In this document: piece by piece, positions 25,569-34,610 of the stretch | How the letters are laid out: each line of letters opens with the position of its first letter | How positions within the stretch are numbered: the stretch's first letter is position 1 | DNA from: Fredinandcohnia quinoae | Lineage (GTDB): Bacteria; Bacillota; Bacilli; Bacillales; Bacillaceae_L | DNA length: 52,374 nucleotides | NCBI RefSeq assembly: GCF_022427965.1 | Contig: NZ_JAKTTI010000031.1 | Location: 1 to 52,374 of the forward strand | Direction: 5' to 3' | The notes under the pieces: model-generated | The model's input: the letters and a program-made list of their open reading frames with translations, nothing else | Told to the model about the DNA's origin: nothing | Database searches by the model: none | Position numbers and translations under genes: made by a program

Positions 25569-27215
25569 TTATGAAATCTTACCCCATGATATCCGAAATG
25601 CAACCTTCCATAAAATAATGAGGGTAACTATTAATAATAGAAAATAGATAAAGATACCAAAATTAATCAAAGTTGAAATGAAGTGAATTCCTCCAAGAAC
25701 TGGTACAATCAGCATGAGCCCGAATACTATCCACCCACTGCTTTGTTGAAATGCTTCAAATGACTCAGAGAAGGGTAATGATTTTTTAAAAATCATAAAG
25801 CAAATAATCGCATAGATTATCGAATTCATAAAGATGATTAATAGGTCAGGCATAATGCGTACTCCGAAAATGACGATGAATATAACACATAGCAATAGAT
25901 ACAGTGGTAAATACAGTTTCACAATAAATGCTTTCATTGTTCCACTAAAAACCGGAGCCAAGTTGTTCAATGGCGCTACTCTATATATCCACGCACCTTT
26001 ATATTTTCCAGAAAACTTAAGCATCATGATTACAGTCGGAATAATAATTAAACTAAAATAAATTGAAAAATAGGATTTACTTTGGGATACTTCTGCAAAT
26101 GAACTAGTTGTATAACTATTTATTAATAAAATAAACGGTAAAACTAATGAAAATCCTAAAGAGGGATACACCTTTAGTTTAAAATCACGCTCATTTTTCA
26201 TCATTAGACCGGCGAAAGTGAAAAATGCTCGTTCCTCCTTCGAATAACAAATCAGTTTTAAAAGCTTATCTCTAATTTGACTATGTTTTTTTATCTTACC
26301 TTTTCCATGAAATGAGAGCTTTTGTAGACTTTTTTCAAATGTTGGTACAAGCTTTAAATAGATAAAGAATGAAATGATCGGAATCACTATTCCACATATG
26401 GCTAATATCAGATAAAAGGAGCTAAATTGATTATTCATGACAAGCTCAAAAATTGCACCATACCACATTGGAATAATAAATATTTGCCACCATTCAGGCT
26501 GTAGAGCAATATTTAAATCGATTAATTCAAATGATCTTGCAAGCAGCTGATATCCGATCATAATAGCAATTGATAATCCAATTTGTACATAGTTGATTAG
26601 GTCTTTCAGTTTTTCACCATCAAAGTATCGTAATATAAGTAGATAAAGTAAAGCTGTTAAAACGACAATAAAAAGATCAAGAAGAACTGTGATAAAAATC
26701 GAAACAAGAAAAAACAAAAATCCATTAATAAAGAGGCCAACAATTAACGGTATCCCAATAATTGAAATTGTGAGCAACCATAGATAAATAGAAACATGAA
26801 TCATTTTTGCAGCACTGATTGTACGCTTATTAACAGGCTTCGGATACAAGATATTTCGATCGCGGATATCAAGTAATACAGATGAAAAATCCGAAATCAT
26901 TGAAGTCATCACCAGAAACATTAATATCCCAAATACTAGACTCATTTGAAAGATATAATTATCCCCCATTAACATAAATGGAATCGTAAAAAGACCAAAG
27001 ATGACATACAACCACAATGATTTTAAGTAACCATTGCTTTCTTTATGCTCAGTTCCTTTTTTCTTTGCTTGCTGATTAAAGATGGTTGGTACACGTCTCT
27101 GATCCATAATAAGCTTAACCTGTAGAATACTCCTCATCCTTGGATATTCAATTCCGAAACGAGTAAAGATAAATTTAAATCGATCTAGAATACGTAGAGT
27201 AAGAAAATCCTTCAT
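25569..27215 (-). CDS. ABC exporter permease, large ABC-2-like membrane protein
   Basis: A 548-residue integral membrane protein with about 12 hydrophobic segments. An N-terminal cytoplasmic stretch of about 60 basic residues (FTRFGIEYPRMRSILQVKLIMDQRR) precedes the first helix. A basic cytoplasmic loop (KGKIKKHSQIRDKLLKL) divides the helices into two halves. Length and layout suit large ABC-2-like exporters of Bacillaceae, but I cannot name the family. ATG 27215 follows GAGGTG, and the gene starts 2 bp after the ATPase stop, so it is cotranscribed and functionally paired with it. The substrate is unknown. Confidence 0.8.
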   Translation of the reverse strand: MKDFLTLRILDRFKFIFTRFGIEYPRMRSILQVKLIMDQRRVPTIFNQQAKKKGTEHKESNGYLKSLWLYVIFGLFTIPFMLMGDNYIFQMSLVFGILMFLVMTSMISDFSSVLLDIRDRNILYPKPVNKRTISAAKMIHVSIYLWLLTISIIGIPLIVGLFINGFLFFLVSIFITVLLDLFIVVLTALLYLLILRYFDGEKLKDLINYVQIGLSIAIMIGYQLLARSFELIDLNIALQPEWWQIFIIPMWYGAIFELVMNNQFSSFYLILAICGIVIPIISFFIYLKLVPTFEKSLQKLSFHGKGKIKKHSQIRDKLLKLICYSKEERAFFTFAGLMMKNERDFKLKVYPSLGFSLVLPFILLINSYTTSSFAEVSQSKSYFSIYFSLIIIPTVIMMLKFSGKYKGAWIYRVAPLNNLAPVFSGTMKAFIVKLYLPLYLLLCVIFIVIFGVRIMPDLLIIFMNSIIYAIICFMIFKKSLPFSESFEAFQQSSGWIVFGLMLIVPVLGGIHFISTLINFGIFIYFLLLIVTLIILWKVAFRISWGKIS

Positions 27216-27217
27216 CT

Positions 27218-28000
27218 CTACACCTCTTCTACGACTGCTACAAATTTTTCAGCAATTTCCTTATGTTCACTAAATCCTGTTATTTGATTGAAAATCTCTT
27301 CTAATGAACCTTCTTGATTTTGTTGTTTTAAATCTTCGAAAGTACCGTCTGCAGCTATTCTACCATCATGTAATAAGATAATTCGGCTACTGATTTTTTC
27401 AACAACATCCATTATGTGTGATGAATAAAAAATAGTCTTTCCTTGAGCAGCTAATTGTGCCATAATTTCTTTAAAAATCATTACACTATTAGCATCTAAG
27501 CCATTAATAGGTTCATCAAAAAATAATAAATCTGGGTTATGGAGTAGACTTGAAATAATCAGTAGTTTTTGGCGCATTCCTTTTGAAAATGAAACAATTC
27601 TAGAATGAAGTACTTCACCGATTCCAAATAACTGCATTAACTGATTTGCTTTATAATCAACCAATTCATGTTCGATACCGTATATTTCACCGATAAAGGT
27701 TAAGTATTCTTGAGCAGTTAAATTATCATAAATCTCTGCAATTTCGGGTACATAACCAATCCTTTTTTTATAATCAACTTCACCATTTGAGATATCCATA
27801 CCAAAGATCTTTACTTCACCATCATAATCATCTTCAATCCCCAGCATTATTTTAACTGTTGTACTTTTACCAGCACCGTTTGGACCGATATAGCCAATAA
27901 TTTGTCCACGATTAACATGAAAGGTAACCCCTTTTAGCACTTCTTGGGTACCATAGTTTTTTTTCAAATTAGTAATAGTTAAAATCTCCTCATTTAACAT
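27218..28000 (-). CDS. ABC exporter ATP-binding protein
   Basis: A 260-residue ATPase. Walker A is GPNGAGKSTT, the Q-loop region is YVPEIAEIYDNL, the signature is FSKGMRQKL, Walker B is LLFFDEPINGLD (Ile for the usual Thr), and the H-loop is YSSHIMDV. This is the drug/bacteriocin-exporter type (CcmA-like). ATG 28000 is preferred because the GGAGTGG overlapping GTG 28012 serves as its ribosome site. It leads a two-gene operon with the large permease. The upstream region is a 448-bp non-coding stretch shared with the divergent preT operon. Confidence 0.9.
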   Translation of the reverse strand: MLNEEILTITNLKKNYGTQEVLKGVTFHVNRGQIIGYIGPNGAGKSTTVKIMLGIEDDYDGEVKIFGMDISNGEVDYKKRIGYVPEIAEIYDNLTAQEYLTFIGEIYGIEHELVDYKANQLMQLFGIGEVLHSRIVSFSKGMRQKLLIISSLLHNPDLLFFDEPINGLDANSVMIFKEIMAQLAAQGKTIFYSSHIMDVVEKISSRIILLHDGRIAADGTFEDLKQQNQEGSLEEIFNQITGFSEHKEIAEKFVAVVEEV

Positions 28001-28448
28001 AGAATAGACCACTCCAAATATTTCTAGTATTCTCTTAGTTTACCATTTCCAATATTTAATAAAAAGGATGAAATAAATGACCTACGTGAATAACCATCTT
28101 TCAGAAATTTAGACATTTTTCTTAAGATAAATATGATATTCTTGTTTTTAAAATTATAGCCAGTCTTATATGTTACATAATGAATAACATGGAATGTACA
28201 TCATTTAACAATATGTATAATGCAAATGACCCCATTAATAAGTAAAATAGATACAAACTTCAAATTTTTCAGTCAATTATACCGATCTTTCTACCATCTG
28301 AAATATTCTACTAAATTGTAAACGCTTTCCAACTAGTTAATTACCTACAATTCCAAAGTCAATATTCCAACGAGGACTATTTAAAATGATAGATAAGTCC
28401 TTTCCATATAAATAAGTTGGTCTTGAATACAAAAGGAGGTTGTTTATT
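28001..28448. other. Long intergenic region between divergent ABC and pyrimidine operons
   Basis: No convincing gene on either strand. It holds a CcpA-like site at 28317-28330 and the AAAGGAGG ribosome site of preT (28432-28439). I found no confident -35/-10 pair and no recognisable riboswitch. At nearly 450 bp it is one of the longest non-coding stretches here and probably contains the control region for the pyrimidine cluster. Confidence 0.6.
28317..28330. promoter_or_regulatory. Candidate cre (CcpA) site
   Basis: TGTAAACGCTTTCC differs from the cre consensus TGWNANCGNTNWCA only at the last base. It lies about 120 bp before preT, suggesting carbon catabolite control of pyrimidine degradation. 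Confidence 0.55.
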
Positions 28449-29819
28449 TTGAGTAATGTAAATGCAAGAATTTCGTATGATGACCTACGTAAAAACTTTC
28501 AAGAAGTACATCCAGGTTTGACGAATCAGGAGGCAATCGAAGAATCAAACCGTTGTCTTTATTGCTATGATGCTCCATGTATAACGGCATGTCCAACAGG
28601 AATTGATATTCCGACCTTTATTAAGAAGATTGCCTCAGGTAATTTGAAAGGGTCGGCAACAACGATCATGAAAGCAAATCCTGTAGGAGCAAGCTGTGCC
28701 AGGGTATGTCCAACAGAGGAATTATGTGAAGGAGCTTGTGTACTTAATCATTCAACTAAACCAATCATGATTGGGAATTTACAACGATTTGCCACAGATT
28801 GGGCCATTAAAAATGAGCAAGTATTATTTAAATCGGGTAAAAAGAATGGGAAGTCTGTTGCGATTATTGGTGGAGGACCAGCAGGGTTATCTGCAGCCCG
28901 AGAACTGGGGTTATTAGGATATTCCGTAACAATATTTGAAGCAGAAGAAAATGCTGGCGGTTTGAACGCATATGGCATCGTTTCCTTTAGACTTCCACAA
29001 GAAATATCCTTCTGGGAGGTTAATCAAGTAAAAAGCTTAGATGTGGAAATTCGTACAAATACGAGAGTCGGTAAGGACATATCAGTTAATCAAATTCTTG
29101 AGGACTATGACTTTGTCATTCTAGCAGTTGGAATGTCAGCGGTCCCAAATTTAGGAATAGATGGTGAAGATTTAGACGGTGTATATGATGCGATTGAATT
29201 TGTAAAGGACACAAAAACAGAGGAGATTACAAATGAATTTGTCGGTAAAAACGTAGTTGTTATCGGTGCCGGAAATACAGCAATTGATGGTGCAACCTGT
29301 TCAGTACGACTTGGAGCTGAAAATGTAAAAATTCTTTATCGACGTACACTCGAGGAAATGACTGCATATGACTTTGAATATGAATTTGCAAAACAGGATG
29401 GAGTAGAATTTAGGTGGTTAACAGCACCTAAACGTATTATTGGTGACGAGAATGGCCAGGTAAAAGCAATTGAATGCATCAAAATGGAATTGGGTGATCA
29501 AGGTGAGGATGGACGACGTCGACCAATTCCAGTCGAAGGTTCAGAATTTACATTAAAAGTAGATGCTGTCATTAAGGCAATCGGTCAATCAAGGTATATT
29601 GAACTGATTGAACAATTTGAATTAGAACATAATGGTGGCGTAGTAAAAATAGATGAACATAGCTTCCAAACATCAAATGAAAAAGTATTTGCATGTGGGG
29701 ATGTTATTTTTGGAAAAGGACAGGGTGAAGCAATGGTTGTTTCAGCTGCTCAGCAAGGGAAAGAAACAGCATATGCGATTCATCAATTATTATTTGGTGC
29801 TGTGTCAGAAATAGCTTAA
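28449..29819 (+). CDS. preT: Dihydropyrimidine dehydrogenase subunit PreT
   Basis: A 456-residue NAD(P)H-oxidising subunit of dihydropyrimidine dehydrogenase, which reduces uracil and thymine to their dihydro forms with PreA. The N-terminal iron-sulfur domain has CLYCYDAPCITACPTG and CARVCPTEELCEGACV. The FAD motif is GGGPAGLSAARELG, the NAD motif is VVIGAGNTAIDGA, and the C-terminal FAD contact is FACGDV. It corresponds to the first half of mammalian DPD. TTG 28449 sits 9 bp after AAAGGAGG; an in-frame TTG at 28440 abuts that site and is less likely. It is first in a catabolic operon. Confidence 0.92.
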   Translation: MSNVNARISYDDLRKNFQEVHPGLTNQEAIEESNRCLYCYDAPCITACPTGIDIPTFIKKIASGNLKGSATTIMKANPVGASCARVCPTEELCEGACVLNHSTKPIMIGNLQRFATDWAIKNEQVLFKSGKKNGKSVAIIGGGPAGLSAARELGLLGYSVTIFEAEENAGGLNAYGIVSFRLPQEISFWEVNQVKSLDVEIRTNTRVGKDISVNQILEDYDFVILAVGMSAVPNLGIDGEDLDGVYDAIEFVKDTKTEEITNEFVGKNVVVIGAGNTAIDGATCSVRLGAENVKILYRRTLEEMTAYDFEYEFAKQDGVEFRWLTAPKRIIGDENGQVKAIECIKMELGDQGEDGRRRPIPVEGSEFTLKVDAVIKAIGQSRYIELIEQFELEHNGGVVKIDEHSFQTSNEKVFACGDVIFGKGQGEAMVVSAAQQGKETAYAIHQLLFGAVSEIA

Positions 29820-29855
29820 ATAATATTTTGCTAATAAAAACTAGGAGGTCATGTT

Positions 29856-31142
29856 ATGGCAGATTTACGAATAAATTTAGCAGGAATAAAATCTCCCAAT
29901 CCATTTTGGTTAGCTTCTGCTCCTCCAACAAATTCCGGTTATCAAGTACAGCGTGCATTTGAAGCTGGATGGGGTGGAGCTGTATGGAAGACCTTAGGAG
30001 ACCCAATATTAAATGTTACTTCACGCTTTGCAGCAGTTAGCTTCAATGGTCAAAGGGTTGCCGGATTTAACAATATTGAGTTGATTACTGACCGACCTTT
30101 GGAGGTTAATCTTAAGGAAATCTATGAAACTAAAAAGCGTTTTCCGAATCATGCAATCATTGCTTCGCTCATGGTAGAGCCAAAGCAGGAAAAATGGCAT
30201 GAAATTGTGAAAAAGGTTGAAGCTGTGGGTGTGGACGGTCTTGAGTTGAACTTTGGCTGTCCACATGGGATGGCTGAAAGGGGAATGGGATCAGCTTCTG
30301 GGCAGGTTCCGGAATTAGTTGAAAAGCAAACATATTGGGTAAAAGAAGCCGCAAAAACACCAGTAATTGTAAAGCTTACTCCAAATATTACAGATATTAC
30401 AGCAACTGCAGAAGCTGCCGTTAATGGCGGTGCTGACGCTATTAGCATGATTAATACAATTAATAGTTTAGCAGGGGTAGATATAGATACATGGAATACG
30501 ATTCCACATGTAGGTGGAAAAGGGGCACATGGTGGATATTGTGGTCCTGCAGTTAAACCAATCGCCCTTCATATGGTTGGTGAGTGTGCAAGAAATCCAA
30601 GAATTAATATTCCAATCTCAGGAATCGGTGGCATATCAAATTGGCAAAATGCTGTTGAATTTATGTTAATGGGGGCAACTGGTGTACAGGTTTGTACAGC
30701 AGCCATGCATCATGGTTTTAGAATTGTGGAGGATATGATCGAAGGGCTGAATAATTACTTAGATGAAAAAGGTATAGCTTCTGTAATGGATATTGTCGGG
30801 AAGTCTGTTCAGAAATATTCGGATTGGGGCGACCTCGATTTAAATTATAAGATTGTCGCAAGAATTAATAATGATGTATGTATTAACTGTAATAAATGTC
30901 ATATCGCATGTGAAGACACGTCACACCAATGTATCGATATGTTGAAGGATGGAAATGGGTATAGCATTTTGAAAGTTAGGGAAGAGGATTGTGTTGGTTG
31001 TAATCTATGTTCGATTGTTTGCCCAGTGGATGGTGCAATTGACATGATTGAAATCCCAAGTGAACTCCCACCAATGACTTGGAATGAACGTCAGGCTGCT
31101 CTCGGTGCTATTTCTTGTAGTATTGATACAGTAAATAAATAG
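29856..31142 (+). CDS. preA: Dihydropyrimidine dehydrogenase subunit PreA
   Basis: A 428-residue FMN TIM-barrel subunit that binds and reduces the pyrimidine. The active-site loop reads LNFGCPHGMAERGMG; the Cys is the proton donor known from pig DPD (Cys671), while the preceding Ser of pig DPD is Gly here. The FMN-phosphate region is SGIGGISNW. The C-terminal ferredoxin domain has CINCNKCHIACEDTSHQC and CVGCNLCSIVCPVDGA for two 4Fe-4S clusters. ATG 29856 follows AGGAGGTC. It lies 36 bp after preT; together they make the complete bacterial enzyme. Confidence 0.94.
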   Translation: MADLRINLAGIKSPNPFWLASAPPTNSGYQVQRAFEAGWGGAVWKTLGDPILNVTSRFAAVSFNGQRVAGFNNIELITDRPLEVNLKEIYETKKRFPNHAIIASLMVEPKQEKWHEIVKKVEAVGVDGLELNFGCPHGMAERGMGSASGQVPELVEKQTYWVKEAAKTPVIVKLTPNITDITATAEAAVNGGADAISMINTINSLAGVDIDTWNTIPHVGGKGAHGGYCGPAVKPIALHMVGECARNPRINIPISGIGGISNWQNAVEFMLMGATGVQVCTAAMHHGFRIVEDMIEGLNNYLDEKGIASVMDIVGKSVQKYSDWGDLDLNYKIVARINNDVCINCNKCHIACEDTSHQCIDMLKDGNGYSILKVREEDCVGCNLCSIVCPVDGAIDMIEIPSELPPMTWNERQAALGAISCSIDTVNK

Positions 31143-31163
31143 ACCTTTTTGAGGAGGAAAAGT

Positions 31164-32582
31164 ATGAAAAAAATCATTAAAAACGGCATAATTGTTACTG
31201 CAACGGATACATTCAATGCGGATCTATTAATTGATAATGGCATCATTTGTCAGATTGGAACGAATTTGTCTGAACAAGGGGCGGACGTTATTGATGCAAA
31301 AGGCTGCTATTTGTTTCCGGGGGGCGTTGACCCACACACTCATCTAGAAATGCCATTTGGTGGAACTGTTACAAAAGATGACTTTGAAACTGGAACAATA
31401 GCTGCTGCTTTTGGTGGTACAACAACAATTATTGATTTCTGCTTAACAAATAAAGGTGAACCTTTAAAAGATGCAATTAAAACATGGCACGCGAAATCAA
31501 ATGGAAGAGCAGTTGTCGATTATGGCTTCCATTTGATGATTGGAGAAGTTAATGAGGCTGTACTCAATGAACTTCCATCTGTCATTGAAAAAGAAGGAAT
31601 AACATCCTTTAAGGTGTTTATGGCTTATAAAAATGTACTACAAGCTGATGATGAAACCCTATTTAAAACTCTTATTGCAGCAAAAGATCTAGGTGCTCTT
31701 GTCATGGTCCATGCTGAAAACGGTGATGTTATCGATTATTTGGTTAAAAAGGCATTGGAGGGAGGGAAAACAGAACCGATCTATCATGCTTTAACACGAC
31801 CACAGGTGATTGAGGGAGAAGCAACTGCAAGGGCAGCAACATTTACCGGACTTGCTAATTCCCAACTCTATGTTGTCCATGTTACTTGTGCTGATGCTGC
31901 AAAGGCAATTGCAGATGCTAGAAATAGAGGAATTGAGGTTTGGGGAGAAACATGTCCACAATATTTGGTACTTGACCAAACCTATCTAGAGAGACCTAAT
32001 TTTGAAGGTGCTAAATACGTATGGTCACCACCATTACGTGAGAAATGGAATCAAGATGCTTTATGGAGTGCTTTAAAGACGGGAACATTACAAACGATTG
32101 GTTCAGATCAATGTTCATTTGATTTTAACGGACAGAAGGACCTTGGGAAAGGCGACTTTTCAAAAATTCCGAATGGCGGACCTATGATTGAGGACCGCCT
32201 CTCAATACTTTTCTCAGAAGGTGTCAAAAAAGGAAGAATATCATTAAATCAGTTTGTTGATATTACTTCAACTAGGGCAGCGAAATTATTTGGTTTATAT
32301 CCCAAAAAGGGGACAATCACTGTGGGAGTAGATGCCGATATTGTTATTTTTGATCCAACAGTGGAGCGTACAATATCTGCGGAAACCCATCATATGGCGG
32401 TAGATTATAATGCGTTTGAGGGAATGAAGGTAACTGGAGAACCCATTTCAGTTTTATCTCGTGGTGAATTTGTGGTTCAAGATAAAAAGTTTGTTGGTAC
32501 AGTTGGGGCTGGCCAATACTTGAAGCGAGCCAAGTATGGAAAGAACTATGAAACAGTAGAAGACAAAACATTATCAATGTAA
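31164..32582 (+). CDS. hydA: Dihydropyrimidinase
   Basis: A 472-residue cyclic amidohydrolase opening dihydrouracil to N-carbamoyl-beta-alanine. The binuclear metal site is complete: DPHTHLEMPFGG, SFKVFMAYKN with the carboxylated Lys (near residue 150), HAENGD, HVTCADA and GSDQC with the Asp. The C-terminal beta-sandwich ends normally. ATG 31164 follows GAGGAGG at 6 bp; a TTG at 31149 overlaps that site and is rejected. It is third in the operon, acting directly after PreTA. Hydantoin activity is possible as in many members of the family. Confidence 0.94.
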   Translation: MKKIIKNGIIVTATDTFNADLLIDNGIICQIGTNLSEQGADVIDAKGCYLFPGGVDPHTHLEMPFGGTVTKDDFETGTIAAAFGGTTTIIDFCLTNKGEPLKDAIKTWHAKSNGRAVVDYGFHLMIGEVNEAVLNELPSVIEKEGITSFKVFMAYKNVLQADDETLFKTLIAAKDLGALVMVHAENGDVIDYLVKKALEGGKTEPIYHALTRPQVIEGEATARAATFTGLANSQLYVVHVTCADAAKAIADARNRGIEVWGETCPQYLVLDQTYLERPNFEGAKYVWSPPLREKWNQDALWSALKTGTLQTIGSDQCSFDFNGQKDLGKGDFSKIPNGGPMIEDRLSILFSEGVKKGRISLNQFVDITSTRAAKLFGLYPKKGTITVGVDADIVIFDPTVERTISAETHHMAVDYNAFEGMKVTGEPISVLSRGEFVVQDKKFVGTVGAGQYLKRAKYGKNYETVEDKTLSM

Positions 32583-32607
32583 ATTCTGTTACCCTTTGAT
32601 AGAGGTG

Positions 32608-32686
32608 GAGTGTAGCTGTGGTTTCACATAGCTACACTCATCTTAAAAAATGACTGAATAAGGATAGTTGTGCATATATTATTCAG
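32608..32686. other. Hairpins between hydA and the permease gene
   Basis: GAGTGTAGCT (32608-32617) pairs with AGCTACACTC (32630-32639), with a GTG/CAC extension, but no T-run follows, so termination is probably weak. CTGAATAA (32654-32661) and TTATTCAG (32679-32686) form a second inverted repeat. They may tune expression of the permease relative to the enzymes. Confidence 0.5.
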
Positions 32687-32721
32687 AATATTTAAAATAA
32701 TATTAAAAAAGGGGTGTTAAG

Positions 32722-34197
32722 ATGGAGAAAGGCAGTAATTATTTAAAGTCACCAGATTTGCTTCCAATTGGGCACGGTGATAGGAAGGTTAGTACGTTTG
32801 GATTTGTAGTAATTTGGGTTGGAATGGCTGTTGTTTTAGCTGCATTTGCAATTGGTGGAGATGGAATCCGTCATCTACCACTAGGATGGGTTATTATTGC
32901 TACGATTTTAGGATCGATTCTAATTGGAATTTTCATGACAATTATTGGTGATATTGGTGTTGAACACGGATTATCCTTCCCTGTCTATATGCGAGCACCA
33001 TTTGGAACGATTGGTACTCATATTCCTTCTCTTGTCCGTGGTGTAACTGCATCTTGTTGGTTCGGTATTAATACGTATTTTGGTTCGACTGCAATGAATG
33101 GAATCTTACATGCATTATTTGGATTTGACAATTGGTTTATTTGCTTCATTATTTTTGCTGCAGCCCAACTCATTAATACTGCACTGGGTATTAAAGCAAT
33201 TGAGAGGTTTGCAGATTTGGCTGCACCAACGATTATTCTCATTTCTGCTTGGATGTATGTGTCTCTTTCAGATAAAGCATTGGAACAAGGAAGAGATGTA
33301 TGGGCATGGGTAGAAAGTCCAGTGACAGGCGGAGCTGCATTCACAGCATTCATGGTTGTAGTTATGAGTAATATGGGCTTTTGGGCTACACTTGCAGCTG
33401 ATATGCCTTCACTTTCAAGATTTTTCAAAGCCCCCAAGAATGAAAGAAATTGGTTTAAACGCAATAAGGCACAAATAGTTGGTAGCGTGATCGCTATGCC
33501 GATAGTAAATACATTCATGGTCATAATAGGTGCTGTATCTTATGTTGCTGTTATGAATTATGATCCTGTAGTTGGTCTTCAGGAGGCAGCGAGTGGCTTT
33601 GTTTTAGGGATTTTATTATTAATGATTGTGTTTGCACAATGGTCAACAAATACTTCTGCGAATGTGATTCCTGCTGCAACTATATTCTCCAACGTTGGTG
33701 GTCCAAAGGTTCCTTTTTGGGCAGGTGTTATCATCGCTGGTATTGTTGGGATCGTAGTTCAACCGTGGAATTTATTTGATGTTATTATTCCTGCGCTATT
33801 AATCATTGGTGGTATCCTGTCTGCGATTGTTGGTATTTTATTCACTGATTACTATCTCCTACGTAAGAGACGTGTAAATGTTCACGAGCTTTATGAGGAT
33901 CATGGTCAATTTAAATATATGAATGGAGTTAATATGGCTGGGATGATTGCCTGGGTTATTGGGGGACTGGCAGCATACTGGTTATCGGCATATTCATTCT
34001 TTGTTGGCTTTGGAGTGGGTGCAATTGTTTATTATATACTCGCCAAATATTGGTATTTTAATAAATATAAACAAGCTGAAATTGAAGATCCAAGTGATGA
34101 AAAATATTTAGGCATAACAGTAGGGCGTGATTGGCAGATTGATGCTGGGCATGAACCTGTAGTTGTGCCTGATACGACTGTAGATTCGCAGATATAA
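32722..34197 (+). CDS. NCS1-family nucleobase permease
   Basis: A 491-residue membrane protein with about 12 helices of the NCS1 (Mhp1/CodB/PucI) family, proton or sodium symporters for nucleobases, hydantoins or allantoin. NCS1 features are the N-terminal PIGHGDRKVSTFGFVVIWVGM, FPVYMRAPFG, GVTASCWFGINTYFG and NMGFWATLAADMPSLSRF. The acidic C-terminus is cytoplasmic. Position directly after PreTA and dihydropyrimidinase predicts uracil, thymine or dihydropyrimidine uptake. ATG 32722 follows AAGGGGTG. Confidence 0.92.
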   Translation: MEKGSNYLKSPDLLPIGHGDRKVSTFGFVVIWVGMAVVLAAFAIGGDGIRHLPLGWVIIATILGSILIGIFMTIIGDIGVEHGLSFPVYMRAPFGTIGTHIPSLVRGVTASCWFGINTYFGSTAMNGILHALFGFDNWFICFIIFAAAQLINTALGIKAIERFADLAAPTIILISAWMYVSLSDKALEQGRDVWAWVESPVTGGAAFTAFMVVVMSNMGFWATLAADMPSLSRFFKAPKNERNWFKRNKAQIVGSVIAMPIVNTFMVIIGAVSYVAVMNYDPVVGLQEAASGFVLGILLLMIVFAQWSTNTSANVIPAATIFSNVGGPKVPFWAGVIIAGIVGIVVQPWNLFDVIIPALLIIGGILSAIVGILFTDYYLLRKRRVNVHELYEDHGQFKYMNGVNMAGMIAWVIGGLAAYWLSAYSFFVGFGVGAIVYYILAKYWYFNKYKQAEIEDPSDEKYLGITVGRDWQIDAGHEPVVVPDTTVDSQI

Positions 34198-34225
34198 GAA
34201 TAACTGGAAGGAGAGAAATAGATAT

Positions 34226-34441
34226 ATGTCAGATTATCAAATGTTTTTGCAGGAAAGAGACCGACTTGATTATTTAATTCAAAAGGGATTTAGAATCACA
34301 AATATAACAGAAAATTTGAGCGGTGCATTTGTCGAGTTTGAAAATAGTGCATCTGAAAAGGAAACTTTGCAAATTGTAAATCCTGAGGCACGAAAATATT
34401 TTGCTGTACTGTTAATCAAGCAACAAAAAGAAGGGGCATAA
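34226..34441 (+). CDS. Small protein of unknown function in the pyrimidine cluster (71 aa)
   Basis: A 71-residue soluble protein beginning MSDYQMFLQERDRLDYLI. It has a predicted helix, then a beta-rich middle (FRITNITENLSGAFVEFENS) and a polar C-terminus. No Cys, metal motif or membrane segment. It lies 28 bp after the permease gene and before a good terminator, so it is the last gene of the pre-hyd-permease transcript. AGGAGAG is 10-12 bp before ATG 34226, a slightly long spacing. I do not recognise the family; a role in the pathway is suggested by position only. Confidence 0.68.
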   Translation: MSDYQMFLQERDRLDYLIQKGFRITNITENLSGAFVEFENSASEKETLQIVNPEARKYFAVLLIKQQKEGA

Positions 34442-34475
34442 AGAAGGTAACAAATTAAAACATACAAGATTGATA

Positions 34476-34510
34476 CCGGTAGTCCACTTAAATGGATACC
34501 GGCTTTTTGT
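34476..34510 (+). terminator. Intrinsic terminator ending the catabolic operon
   Basis: CCGGTA (34476-34481) and TCCA (34483-34486) pair with TGGATACCGG (34493-34502), followed by CTTTTTGTTTTT. Confidence 0.85.
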
Positions 34511-34610
34511 TTTTAAATATTCGAAATAATTTAAAATATCATCAACTACTCGCCATCTTCCTTTATAATAGAGATAAAGTTGTGAAATTTGGTATGAAGG
34601 GGGCAAAAAA

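Noticed and set aside
33018-33524. 168-codon minus-strand frame opposite the NCS1 permease gene
   Set aside because: Antisense to a clear membrane transporter; no ribosome site or family features.
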